A DNA stretch of 64,000 nucleotides from Brevundimonas vesicularis. Lineage in GTDB: Bacteria; Pseudomonadota; Alphaproteobacteria; Caulobacterales; Caulobacteraceae. Position 1 is the first letter of the stretch; each line of letters begins with the position of its first letter. The notes beneath the pieces are model-generated. The model saw only the letters and a list, made by a program, of their open reading frames with translations, did not search any database and was not told the origin of the DNA. The stretch is taken from positions 124,001-188,000 of the forward strand of contig NZ_CP114278.1 in NCBI RefSeq assembly GCF_027105095.1. Reading direction: 5' to 3'. A program made the translations under genes and the position numbers. Of this stretch, positions 58,276 to 64,000 are shown in pieces.

Positions 58276-58860
58276 ATGAAATCGAACCTCTTCGCAGGTC
58301 TGGCTCTGGCTGGGCTTGTGGGGCTTAGCGCGTGCGCCACGTCCGAAGACATCGTGCCTGTGCCATACGCCGTCAGCTCGGCGGCGCCGACGCCCGGCGC
58401 GCAGAGTATTCGGGTCACCGTCGCTTCCAGCGACGCCCGAACGGAAAACCGCGCACGCATCGGCGCCCAGATCAACGGTTACGGCATGGAAATGGCCGCG
58501 ATCCGGTCTCAGGTCGAGGTGACCGACATCGTGCGTGACGCCATCGCCGCCGAACTCCGTCAACGCGGCTATCAGGTGGGCGACGCCGGCGCTCGGGTAA
58601 ATGCAGAGGTGACGACCTTCTACAATGACTTCTCCGTCGGAATGCTGGCCGGCAAGTCCAAGGCCGATGTCGGTCTGACTGTCACAGTCACCAATGCAGC
58701 GGGCGCGGAAGTCTATCGTCGCGCCATTGCCGGGCAAGCCGAGCGGACCGTGCAACTTGCGAACGGCGGAAACGCTGCAACAACGCTCTCTCAAGCGCTG
58801 AGCCTGGCTCTCAAGGAACTGATGGCCGATCCGGCCTTCGTCGCCGCTCTGACGCGGTGA
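58276..58860 (+). CDS. YajG-like lipoprotein
   Basis: A 194-residue protein with a lipobox (GLSAC, Cys20). The mature protein resembles YajG/LPP20-like lipoproteins: SIRVTVASSDARTENRARIG, then VTDIVRDAIAAELRQRGYQV, then VNAEVTTFYNDFSVGMLAGK and a final LSLALKELMADPAF. Function of the family is unknown. Base composition is visibly less GC-rich than its neighbours. The start follows a GGGGGAAA ribosome site. It faces the lipoprotein at 58904 across a perfect hairpin. Confidence 0.78.
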   Translation: MKSNLFAGLALAGLVGLSACATSEDIVPVPYAVSSAAPTPGAQSIRVTVASSDARTENRARIGAQINGYGMEMAAIRSQVEVTDIVRDAIAAELRQRGYQVGDAGARVNAEVTTFYNDFSVGMLAGKSKADVGLTVTVTNAAGAEVYRRAIAGQAERTVQLANGGNAATTLSQALSLALKELMADPAFVAALTR

Positions 58861-58866
58861 GGACGG

Positions 58867-58897
58867 TGTCAGGACGCGCGATCCGCGCGTCCTGACA
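58867..58897. terminator. Bidirectional stem-loop between two convergent lipoprotein genes
   Basis: TGTCAGGACGCGCG-ATC-CGCGCGTCCTGACA: a perfect 14-bp stem with a 3-base loop at the centre of the 43-bp gap. It lacks strong T runs but is placed to end both transcripts. Confidence 0.7.
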
Positions 58898-58903
58898 ATC
58901 CTT

Positions 58904-59389
58904 CTAGGCGCCGAAAGCGCGTTTGCAGATTTCCTGACCAAAGGCTCCGGTCATCTGCTCTTCGGCTTGGCTCATGCCCGCCGCCGCGATCAGACCGCCT
59001 CCGCCGACAGAGCGGGCGATGTCGAAATCTGCGACCTTCTGGCCGGTAGCCGGATCGATCAGCACAGCCTGACCCTTGATGACATTAGAGTCGCCAACCA
59101 GGAAGGTCATCGCTGGATTGGCGCGTTTAAACTCCGTGATGCGGACCTCGAGTCGCAGAGGCGTTGCGCCCTTTGCGCACTTGTCCATTTCTTCGCGGAT
59201 TTGGGTCGCAAAAACCTGATCGAAATCAGCCGAGACATTGTCGGGACGGCTAGCTAGGACGATTTGCCCCACTGACATGCGCGCCGCCTGTTCACGCGGC
59301 ATAGCCAGAATGGTGTCGCCGCTGCCCGACGAGACACAGCCGCTGACGCAAAGCGCAGCCACGGCCGCGCCAACATATTGAAGTTTCAT
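58904..59389 (-). CDS. Lipoprotein of unknown function
   Basis: A 161-residue protein with a lipobox (CVSGC). The mature part contains DFDQVFATQIREEMDKCAKG, LRLEVRITEFKRANPAMTFL and a Gly-rich segment RSVGGGGLIAAAG, resembling DUF4410-type lipoproteins with a beta-alpha fold. The ATG at 59389 has GGGG 7 bp upstream; an ATG at 59401 has none. Its GC content is visibly lower than that of the flanking genes. Position opposite the YajG-like gene suggests a linked envelope function. Confidence 0.72.
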   Translation of the reverse strand: MKLQYVGAAVAALCVSGCVSSGSGDTILAMPREQAARMSVGQIVLASRPDNVSADFDQVFATQIREEMDKCAKGATPLRLEVRITEFKRANPAMTFLVGDSNVIKGQAVLIDPATGQKVADFDIARSVGGGGLIAAAGMSQAEEQMTGAFGQEICKRAFGA

Positions 59390-59460
59390 GATAAGCCCCA
59401 TGCGCAACACTGCGCTGAGGGAAGATACCCTGAAAATCGCCCCGCGCAACCTGACGTATG

Positions 59461-60237
59461 TCAGATCACCTTGAACAGACGCAAGGCCTGATAGCCGGCG
59501 GACAGGAGCACCACGGCGCCGACGCCGTAGGTCAGGGCGCGGCGCGGCGCGATGCGGGCGATGACGCCGGCGAAGGGGGCGGCGATCAGGCCGCCGAGGA
59601 TCAGGCCCAGCACGGCCATGGCGTGGGTGGAGAAGCCCTCCGCCTCTTGCCAATGTCCGGTCAGCAGGGCGGCCAGGAAGGTCGCGGAAATGGCGGAGGT
59701 GACGAAGAACTCCGCCGTATTGGTGGTGCCGATCGACACGCGCGGATCCTGGCCCGTGCCGACCAGGGTGGTGGTGACCGTGGGTCCCCAGCCGCCGCCG
59801 CCGATGGCGTCGAAGAAGCCGCCGACCAAGCCCAGGGGGCCGGCGAACTTGCGCGGGAATATCCGCTCGCGCGTCTGACGCGTTGCCCGCCAGATGATCA
59901 CCACGCCCATGATGGCCAGATAGGTGGTGATGAAGGGCTTCAGCAGATCGCCGTCGATGCTGGTCAGGACGAAGGCGCCGAAGCCGCCGCCGACGACGCC
60001 GCCGAGCGCCAGCGGCACGAACAGCTTCCAGTTTACATTCTTGTTGACCGTATGGGACCCGGCCGAGGCCGCCGTGGTGAAGACCTCGGCAGCATGAACG
60101 CTGGCCGACGCCGTGGCGGGCGGCACACCGAACGACAGCAGGACGGTGGAGGAGATCACGCCATAGGCCATGCCCAGCGCCCCATCCACGATCTGGGCCA
60201 GAAAACCGACGGCGAGGAAGAGCAGGAAATCTTGCAT
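59461..60237 (-). CDS. TauE/SafE-family sulfite/organosulfonate exporter
   Basis: A 258-residue protein with eight hydrophobic segments in two repeats. It starts FLLFLAVGFLAQIVDGALGMAYGV and contains GFFDAIGGGGWGPTVTTTLVGTG, the duplicated TauE motif. It likely exports sulfite or a small sulfonate. It lies 34 bp downstream of the Rrf2 gene on the same strand. Confidence 0.88.
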   Translation of the reverse strand: MQDFLLFLAVGFLAQIVDGALGMAYGVISSTVLLSFGVPPATASASVHAAEVFTTAASAGSHTVNKNVNWKLFVPLALGGVVGGGFGAFVLTSIDGDLLKPFITTYLAIMGVVIIWRATRQTRERIFPRKFAGPLGLVGGFFDAIGGGGWGPTVTTTLVGTGQDPRVSIGTTNTAEFFVTSAISATFLAALLTGHWQEAEGFSTHAMAVLGLILGGLIAAPFAGVIARIAPRRALTYGVGAVVLLSAGYQALRLFKVI

Positions 60238-60271
60238 GACGGCCTCTGGAATAGGGGGCGAACGGTGCGGG

Positions 60272-60712
60272 TTATTTCCCTAGTCGGTCAATAGGAGAAG
60301 AAGTGACGGCGGCTTGCAGAAGGGTTCGCGCCTCGAAGACGGCGGCGATCGCGTCGCGACCGTCCTGAAGCACGGGCTGCAACGGACAGGTCTCGACATC
60401 CGGGCAGGTCTCGCACGGACCATAGGCGGTGCGCGAGGCGCAGGGCGCGAGGGCCAGCGGGCCTTCCAGCGCGCGGATCACGTCAGCGAAGCTGATGGCG
60501 TCAGCGGGCGCGCCCAGCGCATAGCCGCCCGCCCTGCCCCGCTTCGAGGCCAGCAGACCCTGACGGCGCAGATCCAGCAGGATGGCCTCCAGGAACTTTC
60601 GCGGAGCCGCCGCCGCCTCGGCGATCTCGGCGATGGTCGCAGGACCGCCGTCCGGCAGACCGGCCAGATGCACCATGGCGCGCAGGGCGTAGCGAGACCG
60701 GTTCGACAGCAT
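60272..60712 (-). CDS. Rrf2-family transcriptional regulator
   Basis: A 146-residue winged-helix protein beginning MLSNRSRYALRAMVHLAGLP, with recognition region RGRAGGYALGAPADAIS. Four cysteines (Cys91, Cys100, Cys103, Cys109) sit in the Fe-S-binding loop, one more than the three ligands of IscR/NsrR, so a redox or Fe-S sensing role is likely. Its placement directly upstream of the TauE exporter suggests it controls that gene, as sulfur-responsive Rrf2 proteins do elsewhere. Confidence 0.87.
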   Translation of the reverse strand: MLSNRSRYALRAMVHLAGLPDGGPATIAEIAEAAAAPRKFLEAILLDLRRQGLLASKRGRAGGYALGAPADAISFADVIRALEGPLALAPCASRTAYGPCETCPDVETCPLQPVLQDGRDAIAAVFEARTLLQAAVTSSPIDRLGK

Positions 60713-60769
60713 GATCCGTGATCGCCCGGCTGCGCCGCCGACGCAAGCCGGGGGGACTCGATCCGCCCC

Positions 60770-61375
60770 TCAGGCGAGGCGCGCCACCGCCTCCAGAATC
60801 TGCGCGCCATTGTAGGGTTTCAGCACCAGGGCCTCGGCCATGTCCGCATTCTTCGCGGCGGCGGCGACATCGCCGGAGATGAAGATGACCCGCACGGCCC
60901 AACGGTCGGTCAGGGCGCGGGCCAGTTCCACCCCGGTCATCTCGCCGGACAGGTTGATGTCCAGCAGGGCCGCATCGATGCTGTGCAGCGCAGCGGCGGC
61001 CTCGGCGGCGGCGGCGCTATGGAACGGGCCGACGACGTTGTGGCCTGCCTCGGTCAGCAGTTCGGTCAGCGAGGCGGCGGCGTCGGGATCGTCCTCGACC
61101 ACCAGCAGGGTCAGGGCCTCGACCTCGGCCGGCGCCGTCGCGTCAAGCGGCGCCTGGCGCGTGACCACGGCGCGAAGGTCGCGCCAGACCTCGGTCGAGG
61201 GACGGTCGGTGTCCAGATCGTAGATGGCGGCCATGGCCCTCAGTTCGCGCGCGTCCTCGGGCGACAGCTCGCCGCCGGTCTCGACCAGACGGGTGTCGTA
61301 CAGCCGGCACAGACGATCGACGCTTTCGGCAACCTCGGCGGCGTTCGGCTGCAACGGGGGCGGGCGATCGAACAT
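60770..61375 (-). CDS. Receiver-domain protein with a novel N-terminal helical region
   Basis: A 201-residue protein. Residues 88-201 are a CheY-like receiver: acidic pocket Glu94-Asp95-Asp96, phospho-acceptor Asp139 (ALLDINLSG), Ser167 at the Thr/Ser switch and Lys186 (VLKPYN). Residues 1-87 are helical (AESVDRLCRLYDTRLVETG, then LSPEDARELRAMAAIYDLD) and match no output domain that I recognise. The ATG at 61375 has AAGGAGG 8 bp upstream. No histidine kinase is adjacent. It is followed by the Rrf2 gene 57 bp away on the same strand. Confidence 0.82.
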   Translation of the reverse strand: MFDRPPPLQPNAAEVAESVDRLCRLYDTRLVETGGELSPEDARELRAMAAIYDLDTDRPSTEVWRDLRAVVTRQAPLDATAPAEVEALTLLVVEDDPDAAASLTELLTEAGHNVVGPFHSAAAAEAAAALHSIDAALLDINLSGEMTGVELARALTDRWAVRVIFISGDVAAAAKNADMAEALVLKPYNGAQILEAVARLA

Positions 61376-61566
61376 GGCGTCCTCCTTACGGCTGTTCGGC
61401 GTCAACTAAGGGGTTCGAACACCGCGCGTCACCCGAACTGACGCTCGTGACCCTGGCGTCATCCGATCACAAGCGCGGCGCCGGACCCGTTCCGAGGCCG
61501 GCAATCGACACGACGCCCCCTGGCGGGTAAGGACGGCGCTCCGCTTTTTCTCAGGACATTTCCCTC

Positions 61567-62634
61567 TTGCGACTGCCCCAGGCCCGTCTCGATCAGGTGC
61601 TCGACCGTTTCCACGAGGTGGAGGCGCGCATGGGTTCGGCGACCGACGGCGCCGAGATCGTGCGGCTGTCCAAGGAGCACGCCGAGCTGAAGCCCGTCGT
61701 CGATGCGGTTCAGGGCCTGGCGCGGGCGCGCGCCGAGATGGCGGACCTGGAGGCCATGACGGCCGATCCGGAAATGGCGGCGATGGCCGAGGAGGAGCTG
61801 CGAGCGCTGACCGACAGGCTGCCCGAGTTGGAACGCGAGGTCGCGCTGCTTCTGGCCCCGCGTGACGCCGACGAGAACGCCTCGGCCGTGCTGGAAGTGC
61901 GCGCCGGCACCGGCGGGGACGAGGCGGCCCTGTTCGCGGGCGACCTGTTCCGCATGTATTCGCGCTACGCCTCCACGCGCGGCTGGCGGATCGAGCTGGA
62001 CTCGGCGACCGAGGGCGACGCCGGCGGCTATAAGGAAATCATCGCCACGGTGACCGGCGAAGGCGTGTTCGGCCGGCTGAAGTTCGAGAGCGGCGTTCAT
62101 CGGGTGCAGCGCGTGCCGACGACCGAGTCGCAGGGGCGCATCCACACCTCTGCGGCGACGGTGGCGGTCCTGCCCGAGGTCGAGGACGTCGAGATCGAAA
62201 TCCACGACAAGGACATCCGCATCGACACCTTCCGCGCGTCGGGCTCGGGCGGTCAGCACGTCAATACGACCGATTCCGCCGTGCGCATCACCCACCTGCC
62301 CACCGGCATCATGGTGACGTCGTCGGAGAAGTCCCAGCACGTCAATCGCGACAAGGCGATGAAGAACCTGCGCGTGCGCCTGTACGACATGCAGCGCCAA
62401 GCCAAGGATCTGGCCCGCTCGGACAGCCGCAAGTCCCAGGTCGGGTCGGGCGACCGGTCCGAGCGGATCCGCACCTACAACTATCCGCAAGGGCGCGTCA
62501 GCGATCACCGCATCAACCTGACCCTGCACAGCCTGCCCCAGATCATGGAAGGCGACATCGATCCGCTGCTGAACGCCCTGATCGCCGAGGATCAAGCGGC
62601 GCGCCTAGCCGATCTGGAAGCCGAGTTCGGCTGA
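61567..62634 (+). CDS. prfA: Peptide chain release factor 1
   Basis: A 355-residue class I release factor. Stop-codon recognition motif PxT is Pro184-Thr185-Thr186 in [14 protein letters not shown], and the peptidyl-hydrolysis motif GGQ is 228-230 in [12 protein letters not shown]. It reads UAA and UAG. The start is a TTG at 61567; no upstream ATG exists in frame, and this start matches the family N-terminus ([13 protein letters not shown]). Unlike in many Alphaproteobacteria, prmC does not follow; a convergent gene begins immediately (stops abut as TGATCA). Confidence 0.95.
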   Translation: MRLPQARLDQVLDRFHEVEARMGSATDGAEIVRLSKEHAELKPVVDAVQGLARARAEMADLEAMTADPEMAAMAEEELRALTDRLPELEREVALLLAPRDADENASAVLEVRAGTGGDEAALFAGDLFRMYSRYASTRGWRIELDSATEGDAGGYKEIIATVTGEGVFGRLKFESGVHRVQRVPTTESQGRIHTSAATVAVLPEVEDVEIEIHDKDIRIDTFRASGSGGQHVNTTDSAVRITHLPTGIMVTSSEKSQHVNRDKAMKNLRVRLYDMQRQAKDLARSDSRKSQVGSGDRSERIRTYNYPQGRVSDHRINLTLHSLPQIMEGDIDPLLNALIAEDQAARLADLEAEFG

Positions 62635-63024
62635 TCAGCCCAGCACGCCGGTCAGCGGCAGCCACAGCACCACGCCGGTGACGGCGGTATAGGCCGCGAA
62701 GGCGTGCACCGACTTCAACCGACCGCTGGCCAGGGGACTGTCGAGATCGGCGCGGTTGACCCACAGCAGATAGGCGGCCTGGATCGCCCAACCGGCGAGG
62801 AAGGCGACCACGGCCCAGGCGCTGAGCGCCGCCAGGGCGACGCCCGACATCAGGACCACCACGCCGCCCAGGGCGATCACCCCGTCTGCGATCTGATCGT
62901 TGGCGGGAACGGCGATGACGCCAGACAGGGCCCGTTGCAGACGCCAGTTGAGCCAGGCCTGATACAAAAGCATCAGTCCGCCCAAGACGTAGAACATCCC
63001 TATTGCGCGCGCCGCCCACTCCAT
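62635..63024 (-). CDS. Small membrane protein, unknown function
   Basis: A 129-residue protein with four hydrophobic segments (about 4-22, 47-66, 69-90, 107-126). It starts MEWAARAIGMFYVLGGLMLL. The layout resembles small membrane proteins of unassigned families in Caulobacterales. No motif gives a function. Its stop directly abuts the prfA stop. Confidence 0.75.
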   Translation of the reverse strand: MEWAARAIGMFYVLGGLMLLYQAWLNWRLQRALSGVIAVPANDQIADGVIALGGVVVLMSGVALAALSAWAVVAFLAGWAIQAAYLLWVNRADLDSPLASGRLKSVHAFAAYTAVTGVVLWLPLTGVLG

Positions 63025-63138
63025 GTCCGAAATAAGGCGCCATTTTCCGCGCTTGTAATCAGGGAAAATGCGACGCCGATTCGGATCGTTAACGACCGGC
63101 GCAAATTAGACACAACCGTTGGTCTGCGAGCGCGCCCG

Positions 63139-63750
63139 TTACGCCTTGGCGGCCAGGGCGCGCTGGACCGCCGGACGCGCCTTCATGCGGTCGAAATGCG
63201 CCTGGACGCGCGGAAACTCGGCGATGTCCACGCCGTCGCTTTCCAGCCAGCCGGCGAAGGTGAACAGATAGGGGTCCGCGACCGTATAGGCGTCGCCCAT
63301 CGCCCATTCGCCGGCCAGATCCGCCTCGATCAAAGCAAAGCTGTCGCGCATGTTCTGCGTGACCTTGGCCGCCATCGACGTCTGGGCGGCGGCATCGTCA
63401 CTCCAGCGCGCGGCGCGGCGACCGTGGGCGTGGGCGACGTGGACGGTGGTGGCCAGATAGAGGTTGAATGACTGCATCCGCGCAAAGGCGAAGGGATCGG
63501 TCGGCGCCAACAGGCCGGGCGGCGACAGGGCGGCGATGTGCGCCAGAATGGCCGGGCTCTCGGTCAGGACGCCCTGATCGGTCGCGAGCGCAGGAACGCG
63601 CCCCTTGGGATTGATCGCCAGATAAGCCGGCTCACGTTGCTCGGCCTTGCCGAAGTCGATCAGACGAACCTCATAGGCCAGCCCCGACTCCTCCAGCGCG
63701 ATATGGCTGGCCCGGCTGCAGGATCCGGTCGCGGTGTAGAGGGTCAGCAT
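63139..63750 (-). CDS. Glutathione S-transferase
   Basis: A 203-residue GST. The N-terminal thioredoxin-like domain starts LTLYTATGSCSRASHIALEESG, with the active-site Ser/Cys cluster of beta-class enzymes, and KGRVPALATDQGVLTESPAIL binds the gamma-glutamyl end. The C-terminal helical domain contains WAMGDAYTVADPYLFTFAGW. The ATG at 63750 follows GAGG at 8 bp. It detoxifies electrophiles or acts on an unknown substrate. Confidence 0.88.
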   Translation of the reverse strand: MLTLYTATGSCSRASHIALEESGLAYEVRLIDFGKAEQREPAYLAINPKGRVPALATDQGVLTESPAILAHIAALSPPGLLAPTDPFAFARMQSFNLYLATTVHVAHAHGRRAARWSDDAAAQTSMAAKVTQNMRDSFALIEADLAGEWAMGDAYTVADPYLFTFAGWLESDGVDIAEFPRVQAHFDRMKARPAVQRALAAKA

Positions 63751-63770
63751 GGTCGCGCCTCGCAGCAAAG

Positions 63771-63799
63771 AAAAAGGCGGCGAGATCATCGCCGCCTTT
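63771..63799 (-). terminator. Rho-independent terminator of sucB
   Basis: GGCGGCGA-gatca-TCGCCGCC, followed on the minus strand by TTTTT (complement of 63771-63775). It lies just past the sucB stop at 63807. Confidence 0.85.
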
Positions 63800-63806
63800 C
63801 AGGAAA

Positions 63807-64000
63807 TCAGAGGTCCAGCAGAGCCCGCGCCGGATCTTCCAGCAGTTCCTTGACCCGGACTAGGAAGGTTACGGCTTCCTTGCCGTCGACGATGCGGTGA
63901 TCGTAGCTGAGGGCCAGATACATCATCGGGCGGATCTTGACCTCGCCGTTGATGGCCATCGGGCGCTGGACGATGTTGTGCATGCCCAGGATGCCCGACT
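63807..64000 (-). CDS. sucB: 3' end of dihydrolipoamide succinyltransferase (2-oxoglutarate dehydrogenase E2), partial
   Basis: The last 64 residues of an E2 acyltransferase that runs off the window. It contains the catalytic [15 protein letters not shown] (His and Asp of the CoA acetyltransferase-type site) preceded by [16 protein letters not shown] and [11 protein letters not shown], and ends [12 protein letters not shown], which is the SucB tail. It forms the succinyl-transfer core of the TCA-cycle complex. The stop at 63807-63809 is followed by a terminator. Confidence 0.88.
   Translation of the reverse strand, partial: SGILGMHNIVQRPMAINGEVKIRPMMYLALSYDHRIVDGKEAVTFLVRVKELLEDPARALLDL

Noticed and set aside
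61440..61495. Possible EcfG promoter (GGAAC on the minus strand) upstream of the receiver gene
   Set aside because: The -10 position reads GCTT rather than CGTT and the distance to the start is over 100 bp.
63081..63110. CtrA box upstream of the GST region (GTTAAC near AAATTAG)
   Set aside because: The half-site spacing is wrong and the second half is not TTAA; it also lies downstream of the GST stop rather than at a promoter.

Overview
The window is a stretch of a high-GC (about two-thirds G+C by eye) alphaproteobacterial chromosome. Several features point to the Caulobacterales, most likely Brevundimonas or a close relative. There is a DivL-type cell-cycle kinase whose phospho-acceptor histidine is replaced by tyrosine. 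A textbook CtrA box (TTAA-N7-TTAAC) lies at 16511-16526. A sequence matching the EcfG/SigT general-stress promoter lies at 42572-42596, and a degenerate CIRCE element sits upstream of groESL. There is no phage, IS transposase, CRISPR array, tRNA or rRNA; nearly everything is housekeeping or envelope gene content, tightly packed on both strands.

Layout. 1-7.4 kb: plus-strand block with a HerA-like helicase tail, Nfu Fe-S scaffold, tsaB-rimI, fur, miaB-phoH-ybeY-lnt and an XRE regulator. 7.4-17.9 kb: a Gre-family factor, a flavoprotein, an M28 peptidase, divL, a minimal zincin, a MarC protein, pyrF, a CtrA-box-linked repeat protein, an SDHAF4-like factor and htpX. 18-24.6 kb: second M28 peptidase, acetyl-CoA acetyltransferase, hemolysin III, phaR plus a coupled small basic protein, a small membrane protein and HMG-CoA lyase. 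24.6-32.2 kb: GT39 and GT2 glycosyltransferases, groESL, a glycine-zipper protein, pgi and an exported unknown. 32.2-43.5 kb: recQ, an NDUFA9-like reductase, a DUF488 protein, an M1 aminopeptidase lipoprotein, a Bcr/CflA-type MFS, amn, a phosphoesterase plus DGK-like kinase pair, and two envelope lipoproteins. 43.6-53.4 kb: DsbD/ScsB, a hydrolase, enoyl-CoA hydratase, mutM, an OPT transporter, ubiG and lysC. 53.5-64 kb: ptsP, rodZ, ispG, an accessory-looking island (two lipoproteins, TauE/SafE, Rrf2, a receiver protein), prfA, a GST and the 3' end of sucB.

Together these genes cover translation accuracy and tRNA modification (tsaB, miaB, prfA, ybeY), envelope biogenesis (lnt, rodZ, dsbD, lipoproteins), C4/PHB carbon flow (thiolase, PhaR, enoyl-CoA hydratase, HMG-CoA lyase) and cell-cycle control (divL and a candidate CtrA target).

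The least explained signals are four. First, a family of four 140-180 bp palindromic intergenic elements, every one in a convergent gene gap. Second, a secreted 41-residue-repeat protein downstream of a CtrA box. Third, two near-identical 16-bp TGCA-rich palindromes upstream of the thiolase and of amn/MFS that look like PhaR operators. Fourth, the 58.2-61.4 kb island. No complete novel multi-gene defence or metabolic system was recognised.
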